Shown: in pieces, positions 35,153 through 43,694 of the stretch
Position numbering within the stretch: the first letter of the stretch is position 1
Layout of the letters: each line of letters starts with the position of its first letter
DNA from: a bacterium
Lineage (GTDB): Bacteria; Pseudomonadota; Alphaproteobacteria; Rhodobacterales; Rhodobacteraceae
NCBI GenBank assembly: GCA_016124195.1
Contig: WGOE01000004.1
Location: 124,001-188,000 of the forward strand
DNA: 64,000 nucleotides
Direction: 5' to 3'
The notes under the pieces: model-generated
Told to the model about the DNA's origin: nothing
Seen by the model: the letters and a program-made list of their open reading frames with translations, nothing else
The model's database searches: none
Program-made: the position numbers and the translations under genes

Positions 35153-36151
35153 GTGATACAATCCAAACCCGTGGCCTCCAGAAGCGCGTCCGACCTCGCG
35201 GCCGCCTATGGCCGGAAATACGGGATCCTGATCGCCCTGATCGTCGTCTGCGTCTTCCTGACCTTTGCCAATGAATATTTCCTGACCGGGCGCAACCTGT
35301 TGAACGTGCTGCGCCAGACCTCGATCAACGGGATATTGGCGATCGGGATGACCTTTGTGATCCTGACGCGCGGCATCGATCTTTCGGTGGGATCGGTGGT
35401 GGCGCTGGCCGGCGTGGTCTCGGCCTCGCTGGCGACCAGTTCGGTCAATGCGATGGTGCCGGGCGGGCCCTATCCCACGGTGGTGGCCTTTGGCGTGGGG
35501 ATCCTGGTGGGGATGGCCTGCGGAGCGATCTCGGGCTGGGTGGTGTCGCGCTTCAACGTGCCGGCCTTCGTGGCCACGCTGGGCATGCTCTCGGCGGCAC
35601 GCGGGATGACGCTGCTTTATGCCGGCGGCAAGCCTGTGCCAGAGCTGACCGACGAATACCGCTGGATCGGAACCGCCGATGTCTTGGGCATTCCGATGCC
35701 GGTGGTGGCCTTCGCGGTGATCTTCCTTGTTGCCTTCTGGGTCCTGTCCGCGACCCGGTTTGGCCGGCATGTCTATGCGGTAGGCGGCAATCCCCATGCG
35801 GCCAAGGTTTCCGGGATCAGCATCAGCCGCATCCGGCTGCTGGTCTATGTGATCTCGGGCGGGCTCGCCGGGTTTTCGGGCATGCTTCTGGCCGCGCGCA
35901 CCGGGTCCGCGCTGACCCAGGCCGGCATCGCTTACGAACTGGACGCCATCGCCGCCGTCGTGATTGGCGGCACCTCGCTGGGCGGTGGCATCGGCAAGGT
36001 GACGGGCACCGTGATCGGCGCGCTGCTGATCGGGGTCATGAACAACGGGCTCGACCTGATGGGGGTCGAATCCTACTACCAGCAGGTCATCAAGGGGGCG
36101 CTGATCGTGGCCGCCGTCATGCTGGACCAGGCCAGGCATCGCGAAGCCTGA
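35153..36151 (+). CDS. sugar/polyol ABC transporter permease (RbsC family)
   Basis: A 332-residue inner-membrane permease with 8-10 helices. Family landmarks: NVLRQTSINGILAIGMTFVI, LTRGIDLSVGSVVALAGV, GWVVSRFNVPAFVATLGML and late GGTSLGGGIGKVTGTVIGAL. It works as a homodimer with the RbsA-type ATPase, 23 nt upstream. Confidence 0.93.
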   Translation: MIQSKPVASRSASDLAAAYGRKYGILIALIVVCVFLTFANEYFLTGRNLLNVLRQTSINGILAIGMTFVILTRGIDLSVGSVVALAGVVSASLATSSVNAMVPGGPYPTVVAFGVGILVGMACGAISGWVVSRFNVPAFVATLGMLSAARGMTLLYAGGKPVPELTDEYRWIGTADVLGIPMPVVAFAVIFLVAFWVLSATRFGRHVYAVGGNPHAAKVSGISISRIRLLVYVISGGLAGFSGMLLAARTGSALTQAGIAYELDAIAAVVIGGTSLGGGIGKVTGTVIGALLIGVMNNGLDLMGVESYYQQVIKGALIVAAVMLDQARHREA

Positions 36152-36217
36152 GCCGCAAGAGATTGCCGTTCATCGCGTCGGTGGCGGTAAGGTTGTGCAA
36201 ACCAAGGGAGGAGCACT

Positions 36218-37204
36218 ATGAAGAACGTCTTCAAGGCGATGGTAGCGGCTTGCGCGCTGATGACAGCCCTGCCGGCCACCGCAGAGGCCAAGCTCAAGAT
36301 CGGGGCCGCCGTCTATGGCCTGAACGCCGAGTTCATGCAGATCTGGGCCGCGGCGCTGAAAAATCATCCGGCGGTCAAGTCCGGGCTGGTCGATGTGACC
36401 GTGTTCGACGGCAAATACGATGCGCTGACCCAGCAGGATCAGTTCAACACGATGATCACCCAGGGCTATGACGCGATCATCTTCGTGCCGATCGATGTCG
36501 AGGCGGGCGCTGCCGCCGTGCAGGCCGCCCATGACGCGGGCATCCCGGTCTTCGGGTCGAACACAAGGGTGAACAGCAAGCTTCTGACCTCGTATGTCGG
36601 CTCGGATGACGTGAAGTCGGGCTACATGGAGGCGAAATACGTGCTCGACAAGATCGGCTGCAAGGGCAACGTCGTGGTGATCGAGGGCCCGATCGGCCAA
36701 TCGGCGCAGATCCAGCGTCTGGAAGGCAACAAGAAGGCGCTGGCCGAATGCCCGAATGTCAAGGTGCTGGAGGACAAGACCGCGAACTGGAGCCGCGCCG
36801 AAGCCCAGACCCTGATGGAAAACTGGCTGACCGCGCATCCTGGCGAGATCAACGGCGTGATCGGGCAGAACGACGAGATGGCGCTGGGTGCCATCGAGGC
36901 GATCAAGGGCGCCAAGCTGGACGTGAAGTCCTTCGCGATTGCCGGGATTGACGGGGTGACCGATGCCCTTCTGGCCGTCAAGGCGGGCAACATGGCCTCG
37001 ATCCTGCAGGATGGGGCGGCGCAGGCGCAAGGCGCGCTTGACCTTGCGATCGCATCCAAGATGCCCGACTACAAGCCGATGTCGGACATCTGGAAGCAAT
37101 ATCCCGACATGCCCTGGGCGGATGGCAAGGCGGCCGAATACAGCGTTCCGTGGACGCCCGTGACGGCCGAGAATGTCGATGCCCTGCTGGCCTTGCGCAA
37201 GTAA
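36218..37204 (+). CDS. sugar/polyol ABC transporter periplasmic binding protein (RbsB family)
   Basis: A 328-residue type I periplasmic-binding protein. The signal peptide ends near residue 23 (ATAEA). Typical features: KIGAAVYGLNAEFMQIWAAA, DAIIFVPIDVEAGAAAVQAA, GSNTRVN, and GQNDEMALGAIEAIKGA followed by IAGIDGVTDAL (hinge). The ligand cannot be told; linkage to a polyol-type SDR and DHA-kinase proteins suggests a tetritol/pentitol or the matching ketose. Confidence 0.92.
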   Translation: MKNVFKAMVAACALMTALPATAEAKLKIGAAVYGLNAEFMQIWAAALKNHPAVKSGLVDVTVFDGKYDALTQQDQFNTMITQGYDAIIFVPIDVEAGAAAVQAAHDAGIPVFGSNTRVNSKLLTSYVGSDDVKSGYMEAKYVLDKIGCKGNVVVIEGPIGQSAQIQRLEGNKKALAECPNVKVLEDKTANWSRAEAQTLMENWLTAHPGEINGVIGQNDEMALGAIEAIKGAKLDVKSFAIAGIDGVTDALLAVKAGNMASILQDGAAQAQGALDLAIASKMPDYKPMSDIWKQYPDMPWADGKAAEYSVPWTPVTAENVDALLALRK

Positions 37205-37281
37205 GACACAAGCTGTGACGACGGCCCGAGGGGCTCTGCCGCTCTGGGCCGTCGCTGCCCCTTCAACCCAGGACCAAGCCC

Positions 37282-38049
37282 ATGCCAACTGCCCCGACCA
37301 CGCTCGACTTCGACTTTCCGCTTGCAGGCAAGACCGCCGTTGTGACCGGCGCAGGCTCAGGGATCGGCGCCGCCATTGCCGAGGCCTTTGACGCCAAGGG
37401 GGTGCGGCTTGCGCTGTTCGACCTGAACCTTGCCGCGGCCGAGGCGAGGGCTGCGGCCTGCCGCAATGCCCGGGCCTTTCGCTGCAATGTGGCCGATGCG
37501 GCCTCGGTCGAGGCGGCGGCAGAGGCTGCGCAGGCCGCCTTCGGGCGGATCGACATTCTGGTCAACAGCGCCGGCGTCGTCGACCTGGCCCCGGCCGAGA
37601 CCATTGCCCTGACCGCCTGGCAACGCACGCTGGATGTGAACCTGACCGGCAGTTTCCTGATGGCGCAGGCCCTTGGCCGCCGGATGATCGCCCAGGGCGG
37701 CGGCAAGATCATCAACCTCGCCTCGCAGGCCGGCACCGTGGCAATCGCTGATCACGTGGCCTATTGCGCCTCGAAATTCGGGGTGATCGGCCTGACCAAG
37801 ACGCTGGCGCTGGAATGGGGCCGGCACGGGATCACCGTCAATTCCATATCGCCCACGGTTGTGCTGACTGACCTCGGCCGCAAGGCCTGGGCGGGCCCCA
37901 AGGGCGATGCGATGATCGGCCAGATTCCGACCGGGCGCTTTGCCGAGCCTTGCGAGATCGCGGCGGCGGCCGTCTTTCTGGCATCGGATGCGGCAAACAT
38001 GATCAACGGCGCCGATCTGATGATCGACGGCGGTTTCACCATCAAATAG
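37282..38049 (+). CDS. polyol (threitol/arabitol-type) SDR dehydrogenase
   Basis: A 255-residue SDR. Motifs: VVTGAGSGIGAAIAEAF, an Asp after the second strand (FDLNL) that favours NAD+, NSAGVVDL, Ser in INLASQAGTV, and Y-x3-K in YCASKFGVIGLTK. ISPTVVLTDLGRKAWAGPKG and IPTGRFAEPCEIAAAAVFLA are characteristic of the GolD/D-threitol-dehydrogenase group. Together with the DhaK-type proteins it fits oxidation of a polyol to a ketose (for instance a tetrulose) before phosphorylation. Substrate identity is inference. Confidence 0.85.
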   Translation: MPTAPTTLDFDFPLAGKTAVVTGAGSGIGAAIAEAFDAKGVRLALFDLNLAAAEARAAACRNARAFRCNVADAASVEAAAEAAQAAFGRIDILVNSAGVVDLAPAETIALTAWQRTLDVNLTGSFLMAQALGRRMIAQGGGKIINLASQAGTVAIADHVAYCASKFGVIGLTKTLALEWGRHGITVNSISPTVVLTDLGRKAWAGPKGDAMIGQIPTGRFAEPCEIAAAAVFLASDAANMINGADLMIDGGFTIK

Positions 38050-38063
38050 AGAACAGACGCATC

Positions 38064-39056
38064 ATGCAAAGATTTCTCAACAACCCCGACGATATCGTTG
38101 ATGAGACCGTGGCGGGTTTCGTCAAGGCCCACCGCGATCTGGTGAAGCTCGACCCGTCCAATCCGCGTGTCGTGGTGGCCCGCAATGCCCCGGTCAAGGG
38201 CAAGGTCGGCATCGTGACCGGCGGCGGTTCGGGGCATGAGCCGGCCTTCATCGGCTATGCCGGTCGCAACATGGTGGATGCGGTCGCGGTCGGCGAGTTG
38301 TTCTCCTCCCCCACGGCGAAAAGCTTCATCGACGCGATCAAGGCGGCCGATGGCGGGGCAGGGGTCGCGGTGCTTTACGGCAACTACGCGGGCGACAACA
38401 TGAACGTCAAGATGGCGCGCCGGATGGCCGCCAAGGACGGGATCGAGGTCGCGACCGTGGTGGCCAATGACGATGTCTGCTCGGCTCCCCTTGACGAACG
38501 GGCCAAGCGGCGCGGCGTCGCCGGAGAGATCTTCATGTGGAAGATCGGCGGTGCGAAGGCTGCCGAAGGGGCCAGCCTGTCCGAGGTGGTCGCCAGCGCG
38601 CAAAGGGCCATCGACGCATGCCGTTCGGTCGGCGTGGGCCTTGGCCCCTGCACCTTGCCCGCCGTGGGTCATCCGAATTTCCTGATCGAACCGGGCAAGA
38701 TGGAAATCGGCATCGGCCATCACGGCGAACCGGGCACGCGGCTTGAAGACCTCAAGACCGCCAACGAGGTCGCCGATGACATGGTGCGCATCGTGCTGGA
38801 CGACCACGACCTGCCGGCGGGGACAGAGGTTGCCGTGCTCGTCTCGGGCCTTGGCGCCACGCCGGTCAACGAGCTTTACGTGCTTTATGACCGGATCGAA
38901 GGCCAGATCGCGGCGCGCGGCCTCAGCGTCCATCGCGCCTATGTCGGCAATTACTTCACCTCGCTGGAAATGGTCGGCGCGACTGTGACCGTTCTGGCGC
39001 TGGACGACGAGCTCAAGCGGTTGCTTGACGTTGAAACCGCCTGCGCGGGCTTTTGA
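38064..39056 (+). CDS. DhaK-type ketose kinase subunit 1
   Basis: A 330-residue DhaK. Substrate-binding and catalytic landmarks: VTGGGSGHEPAFIGYAG (His near residue 58), YGNYAGDNMN with Asp, and MEIGIGHHGEPGT near residue 218, whose His would form the covalent hemiaminal with the ketose. Such subunits bind dihydroxyacetone or, in related catabolic loci, erythrulose-like ketoses, and are phosphorylated through a DhaL partner. ATG 38064 follows GAACAGAC; the stop is 12 nt before the DhaL gene. Confidence 0.9.
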   Translation: MQRFLNNPDDIVDETVAGFVKAHRDLVKLDPSNPRVVVARNAPVKGKVGIVTGGGSGHEPAFIGYAGRNMVDAVAVGELFSSPTAKSFIDAIKAADGGAGVAVLYGNYAGDNMNVKMARRMAAKDGIEVATVVANDDVCSAPLDERAKRRGVAGEIFMWKIGGAKAAEGASLSEVVASAQRAIDACRSVGVGLGPCTLPAVGHPNFLIEPGKMEIGIGHHGEPGTRLEDLKTANEVADDMVRIVLDDHDLPAGTEVAVLVSGLGATPVNELYVLYDRIEGQIAARGLSVHRAYVGNYFTSLEMVGATVTVLALDDELKRLLDVETACAGF

Positions 39057-39068
39057 AAGAGGCATGGC

Positions 39069-39707
39069 ATGACCGGAATTGCAAACGAGGGCGCGGGCGC
39101 CATCATCGGCGAGGTGGCGGCGGTGATCGTGGCCAACAAGGCCTATCTGTCCGAGATCGACGGAAAGATCGGTGACGGCGACCATGGCGTCAACATGGCC
39201 AAGGGCTTTGGCCGCGCGGCAGAGCGGCTGAGGGGTGGCGAGACGCTGGATGCGGCGATGCAGGTGCTGTCGGATGTGCTGATGTCCGAGATCGGCGGCT
39301 CGATGGGGCCGCTTTACGGGATGATGTTTTCGGACATGGCCGATGCGCTGGCGGGCAAGGCCGTGATCGACCCGGCGGCTTTCGCCTTGATGCTGCGGGC
39401 GGGGCTCGACGGCGTGCAAGAGGTGGGCGAGGCTCAGGTGGGCGACAAGACCCTGATGGACTCACTGGTCCCCGCGGTCGCGGCCTTTGAGGCGGCGGTC
39501 GCGGCAGGCGCGGGCTTTGGCTCCGCCCTTGACCGGATGAAGGCCGCGGCGGCGGCGGGGCGCGACAGCACCATCGACCTCGTGGCCCGGATCGGCCGGT
39601 CAAGCCGTCTGGGCGAAAGGTCGCGCGGGGTTCTGGACGCCGGCGCAACCTCCTGCTGCATGATCCTGACCGCGCTGGCGGACGGGGTCGCAAAACGGCT
39701 GGTCTAG
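39069..39707 (+). CDS. DhaL-type nucleotide-binding kinase subunit 1
   Basis: A 212-residue all-alpha DhaL. The Mg-nucleotide loop YLSEIDGKIGDGDHGVN carries the three Asp ligands, and GGSMGPLYG is the conserved phosphate contact. It donates the phosphate to ketose bound on DhaK. No PTS-type DhaM is seen here, so the donor is ATP directly or a DhaM encoded elsewhere. Confidence 0.9.
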   Translation: MTGIANEGAGAIIGEVAAVIVANKAYLSEIDGKIGDGDHGVNMAKGFGRAAERLRGGETLDAAMQVLSDVLMSEIGGSMGPLYGMMFSDMADALAGKAVIDPAAFALMLRAGLDGVQEVGEAQVGDKTLMDSLVPAVAAFEAAVAAGAGFGSALDRMKAAAAAGRDSTIDLVARIGRSSRLGERSRGVLDAGATSCCMILTALADGVAKRLV

Positions 39708-39755
39708 GCGCAGCATCCGCTTGCAACGGCCCGGCCCTTCCCACAAAGTTGCGCC

Positions 39756-40415
39756 ATGCACGCTATCGACACGCCCTTCCTGCTTTTGGTCTTCCGCACG
39801 GTGGCACGCCGTCTGGAAGAGAACCGCGACGCGCTGTGCGGGCTTGATGGAGAGATCGGCGACGGCGATCACGGCACCTCGATGGCGAATGGATTTGCCG
39901 CCATCGTGACCGCCCTGCGCGCGCCGGGCATGGCCGAGGCGCCGCCCGGACAGTTGCTGCGGACGGCCTCGATGGCCTTTCTCAACGACGTGGGCGCCAC
40001 GGTCGGCCCGCTTTATGCCAGCGCCCTGTTGCAGGCGGGCAAAGTCCTGGAGGCGCGGCCGGACCTGCCGCTGAGCGAATTCAGCGCCTTTGTCGCCGCC
40101 CTGACGGATGGCATCGCCTTTCGCGGCAAGGCGCGGGCCGGCGACAAGACAATGCTTGATGCCTGGCTGGCCGCGACCCATGCCGCGCGCCTGCAGGAAA
40201 GTCTGGGCGCGCCGCCCGCCGATGTTGCCCGCAAGGCCGCCGAGGCCGCCGAGGAAGAGGCGCGCGCCACCGCCACCATGATCGCCTCGCGCGGGCGGGC
40301 GGCAAGGCTGAAAGAGCGCAGCCTTGGCCATCAGGACCCGGGCGCCGTCTCGGCCGCGCTGATCCTGCGGGTTCTGGCGGATGCGGTGGCCGACACGATG
40401 GGGCAGGGGCGATGA
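39756..40415 (+). CDS. DhaL-type nucleotide-binding kinase subunit 2
   Basis: A 219-residue second DhaL with GLDGEIGDGDHGTSMANGF (Asp triad intact) and GATVGPLYASALLQ (a variant of the GPLYG loop). It is clearly diverged from the preceding DhaL. Its stop overlaps the start of the SorC-DhaK fusion (ATGA), so the two are probably translationally coupled and may work as a pair. Confidence 0.88.
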   Translation: MHAIDTPFLLLVFRTVARRLEENRDALCGLDGEIGDGDHGTSMANGFAAIVTALRAPGMAEAPPGQLLRTASMAFLNDVGATVGPLYASALLQAGKVLEARPDLPLSEFSAFVAALTDGIAFRGKARAGDKTMLDAWLAATHAARLQESLGAPPADVARKAAEAAEEEARATATMIASRGRAARLKERSLGHQDPGAVSAALILRVLADAVADTMGQGR

Positions 40416-42505
40416 GTGCGGCCTCCAACGACAGCGCGGCGCGGGGCGCGGACCGGCTGAAGGCGGCGCCCTCGGGCCCCCCGCGCCCGGCGTTGCGCTT
40501 TGGCGAGGACCCTTTGGTCTGGGCCAGCTGGCTTTATTACGAAGAGGGCCTGACCCAGGGCGAGGTTGCCGAGGCGATGAACGTCTCGCGCCCGACGGTG
40601 AATGCCTATCTGGCCGATGCCCGATCCAAGGGCATCGTGAACATCACCATCGCGGCCGAGCGGTTGAAGACCCTGACGATCGCGCGTCTCTTGCAGGACC
40701 ATTTCGGGCTGGAGGAATGCCTCGTCATTCCCGGCGAGGGTGGCGAAAGATCGCTGATCGACCGGCTGGGTGCTGCAGGGGCGCAGGCGCTGGGCGCGCT
40801 GATCCGGTCCGGCGACACGGTGGGCATCACCTGGGGCCGCACCATGCTGGCCGTGGCGCAGGCGACCGAAAACCGCGGCCTGAAGGACATCCGCGTGGTG
40901 CAGGCCACCGGCGGCACCACCGCCGTCATCGAGTATACGCCCGAGGCCTGCGCCCGCCGTCTGGCGGAATCGCTTGGCGCCCGGTCGATCCCGATCTCGG
41001 CGCCGGCCATCCTGTCCTCGCCCGAGGCCAAGCTGATGCTGATGAATGAACCGGTCGTCGCCGAACAGCTGGCAGCCCTTGGCCAGCTGGACCGCATCAT
41101 CTGCGGTGTCTCCTCGCTGCGGGCCAATTCGACCATCCATTCGAGCGGCTTTTTCGACAGCGCCCTGCAGCAGCACGACCATTACCACAACGCCGTGGGC
41201 TCGATCGCCGGACGTTTCATCGACGCGCATGGCAAGCAGGTCGATGGCCCGCTGACCAACCGCACGCTCGGGATCGAGCTTGACCAGATCCGCAAGGTGC
41301 CGACCCGGGTGCTGGTGGCGGGGGGCTATGACAAGGTGCCGGCGATCCTTGCCGCGCTGCGCGGCGGCTATGCCAGCGTGCTGGTGACCGATGCCGCGAC
41401 GGGCGAGGGCATCCTGCGCGCCGATGGGGCCGAGACCGAACCCTCGCGCCTGTCGCGCCCGGTCGAGGCAACTGCCACCTTCGACACGCGGAGCCGCGTC
41501 AAGAAATTCATCAATGCACCCCGCGATGCGGTGACGCAGGCGCTGGACGGCGCCCTGCGCGCCTTTCCCCAATTCATTTCGCCCATCGAACACAGCCCGC
41601 AGGCCATCCGCGCCACCACCCCGCCGCGTGCCGGCAAGGTCGGTCTGGTCATCGGCGGCGGTGCGGGTCATGAGCCCTGCTTTGTGGGCTATGTCGGACC
41701 GGGCCTCGCCGATGCGGTAGCGGTCGGCAATGTCTTTGCCTCGCCCCCGCCCGACCGGGTTCTGACCTGCACACGCGCGGCCTCGACCGGGGCGGGGGTG
41801 CTTTACATCTACGGCAACTACACCGGCGACGTGATGAACTTCGACATGGCGGCCGAACTGGCCGCGGGCGAGGGGATCGAGGTGCGCACCATCCTGACCA
41901 CCGATGACGTGGCCTCTTCGGCCTCGGAGGATCGGGCGGGGCGGCGCGGCACGGCGGGCAATGTCTTTGTTTTCAAGATCGCCGGGGCGGCCTGCGACCG
42001 GATGTATCCGCTGGCCGAATGCGAAAGGCTGGCGCGCAAGGCCAATGCCGCGACCTTCACCATGGGGCTGGGGCTAGAGCCCTGCTCGCTGCCCGAAACC
42101 CAGCGCCCGAGTTTCCGGCTGGGCGAGAATGACATGGAGGTCGGCATCGGCATCCACGGCGAACCCGGTGTCACGCGCCTGCCGCTGGAAACGGCAGATG
42201 CCGCGGCCGACCGCATCTTTGACCGCCTGATGACCGAGATGCAGCTTATGGCCGAAGACCGCGTGGCGCTTTTGGTCAATTCGCTGGGCGGGACCCCGAT
42301 GCTGGAGCTTTTCATCCTGAACCGCCGCATCCAGCAACGGCTGGCCGCGCGCAAGGTCGCGGTCAGCCGCTGCCTGGTCGGGCATTACTGCACCTCGCTC
42401 GACATGGTGGGCGCGTCGGTCACGATGATGCGGCTGGATGATGAACTGCTGGACCTTTACGACCACCCCTGTGCCGGATTCGCCTGGGCGACTGCGGCAC
42501 CCTGA
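40412..42505 (+). CDS. SorC-family sugar-sensing regulator fused to a complete DhaK
   Basis: A 697-residue bifunctional protein. Residues about 28-90: HTH with WASWLYYEEGLTQGEVAEAM and VSRPTVNAYLADARSKGIV. Residues about 90-345: SorC-type effector-binding domain (GDTVGITWGRTMLAVAQA, VVQATGGTT, GGYDKVPAILAALRGGYASV). From about residue 360: a full DhaK with VIGGGAGHEPCFVGYVGPG, YGNYTGDVMNFDMAAE and MEVGIGIHGEPGV, so its ketose-binding His and catalytic Asp/His are intact. The regulator could therefore both sense and bind or phosphorylate the pathway ketose. It is coupled to DhaL2 by an ATGA overlap. Databases may already name this architecture; its mechanism is not established to my knowledge. 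Confidence 0.92.
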   Translation: MSAASNDSAARGADRLKAAPSGPPRPALRFGEDPLVWASWLYYEEGLTQGEVAEAMNVSRPTVNAYLADARSKGIVNITIAAERLKTLTIARLLQDHFGLEECLVIPGEGGERSLIDRLGAAGAQALGALIRSGDTVGITWGRTMLAVAQATENRGLKDIRVVQATGGTTAVIEYTPEACARRLAESLGARSIPISAPAILSSPEAKLMLMNEPVVAEQLAALGQLDRIICGVSSLRANSTIHSSGFFDSALQQHDHYHNAVGSIAGRFIDAHGKQVDGPLTNRTLGIELDQIRKVPTRVLVAGGYDKVPAILAALRGGYASVLVTDAATGEGILRADGAETEPSRLSRPVEATATFDTRSRVKKFINAPRDAVTQALDGALRAFPQFISPIEHSPQAIRATTPPRAGKVGLVIGGGAGHEPCFVGYVGPGLADAVAVGNVFASPPPDRVLTCTRAASTGAGVLYIYGNYTGDVMNFDMAAELAAGEGIEVRTILTTDDVASSASEDRAGRRGTAGNVFVFKIAGAACDRMYPLAECERLARKANAATFTMGLGLEPCSLPETQRPSFRLGENDMEVGIGIHGEPGVTRLPLETADAAADRIFDRLMTEMQLMAEDRVALLVNSLGGTPMLELFILNRRIQQRLAARKVAVSRCLVGHYCTSLDMVGASVTMMRLDDELLDLYDHPCAGFAWATAAP

Positions 42506-42678
42506 CCCGGATGCGCACCCCGGCGCCGGTTCAAGGGGTGGGTGATGCGGGCCGGATCCGGGGTGTCCCTGACGTCGCGCATTTGTAACGTGACCCGATG
42601 CGGCCGACAGGCTAGACCTTGGGCCGAATGTCGGGGCAGGCACTTTGCGCAGGCGGCGCCCCACGAGGAGAAGATCGA

Positions 42679-43539
42679 ATGGACCGACGCCGCTTTCTGG
42701 CACTTTCCGCTCTGGCACTTGGCCATGCCGGCCTCGCCCACGCGGGCGTGCCCAAGCCCTATGACTGGACCGCCGCACCGCCGATGGACGACCGGGCGCG
42801 CTTCATCGACTGGATGGTGGCCAACCGGGGCGAGGATCCGGCCTTTCTGGGCGAACGCTTTGACCGGTTTCTTGCCCTCATCTCGCACAACGACATCTGG
42901 AACGACCGCAACAAGCGCGCTTTCCTCATGACCCCGCGCGAAGAGTTTGTGACCGCGGCCAATCTTTCACGCGCCTATCAGGTGCATTTCCTCGACATTG
43001 GCTATGGCGTGACGATCACCGGGCCCCATTCGGTCGCGCGCATGACCAATACGATTGACCCCCAGAAGGGCGAACGCGTGCTGGAGGTGGGCACCGGTTC
43101 AGGCTATCAGTCCGCCTATCTTTCGAACCTGACCGATCAGGTCTTCACCATCGAGATCATCCCGCAGCTTTTCGACCGCACCGGCGGCGTCTACGAGGCG
43201 CTGATCGCCAAGGGCTACAGCGAATATGCCACGATCACCCGCAAGAACGACGATGGCTATTACGGCTGGGAAGAGCACGCGCCCTTCGACAAGATCATCG
43301 TCACCTGCGGCATCGACCATGTGCCGCCACCGCTGTTGCAGCAACTGAAGCCCGACGGCGTGATGGTCATCCCGGTCGGCCCGCCCGGCGCGCAGCATGT
43401 GCTGAAGGTGGTCAAGTCGCAGGCGGCCGATGGCAAGATCACCGTGGCGCGGTCTGACATCTACCACGGTTCGGTCGTGAATTTCGTGCCCCTCACCAAG
43501 CTGGAAAACGGCAAGATCGTCGGGACCCATTTCAACTGA
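42679..43539 (+). CDS. Tat-exported PCMT-like methyltransferase 1
   Basis: A protein of about 286 residues. The N-terminus MDRRRFLALSALALGHAGLA is a twin-arginine signal. A conserved segment follows (DWTAAPPMDDRARFIDWMVA, RAFLMTPREEFV), then a SAM-binding Rossmann core with YGVTITGPHSVARMT, motif I VLEVGTGSGYQSAYLS (about residue 134), IEI, and DGYYGWEEHAPFDKIIVTCG. The core matches protein-L-isoaspartate O-methyltransferases, but PCMT's PLPIGHGQTIS is FLDIGYGVTIT and VTAAA is VTCGI, so the substrate probably differs. ATG 42679 follows GAGGAG. A periplasmic SAM-dependent enzyme would be odd; alternatively the Tat-like leader is a membrane anchor. Confidence 0.8.
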   Translation: MDRRRFLALSALALGHAGLAHAGVPKPYDWTAAPPMDDRARFIDWMVANRGEDPAFLGERFDRFLALISHNDIWNDRNKRAFLMTPREEFVTAANLSRAYQVHFLDIGYGVTITGPHSVARMTNTIDPQKGERVLEVGTGSGYQSAYLSNLTDQVFTIEIIPQLFDRTGGVYEALIAKGYSEYATITRKNDDGYYGWEEHAPFDKIIVTCGIDHVPPPLLQQLKPDGVMVIPVGPPGAQHVLKVVKSQAADGKITVARSDIYHGSVVNFVPLTKLENGKIVGTHFN

Positions 43540-43580
43540 GCCCCGCTCACCGAGAGTTGTGTGGGACCCGTGCACCTTTT

Positions 43581-43592
43581 CACGGCGCCGTG
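43581..43592. other. 12-bp palindrome between the methyltransferase genes
   Basis: CACGGCGCCGTG is perfect and flanked by CTTTT on the left and CAAAAAG on the right, so the transcript could form a hairpin in either direction. A further inverted repeat CCAATT (43600-43605) ... AATTGG (43624-43629) follows, with an embedded TTGACT. Either a weak terminator or a regulatory site of the second copy. Confidence 0.4.
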
Positions 43593-43694
43593 CAAAAAGC
43601 CAATTGACTTGGGCGCGCCGGCGAATTGGTGTCTGGCGCAAAGCGCTTCGCCTGAAAGCGCAAGGCAACACACGGAACCTGCGGGGACAAAGGG

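Noticed and set aside
37761-39419. A 552-codon minus-strand frame across the SDR/DhaK genes
   Set aside because: Antisense shadow of well-supported SDR, DhaK and DhaL genes.
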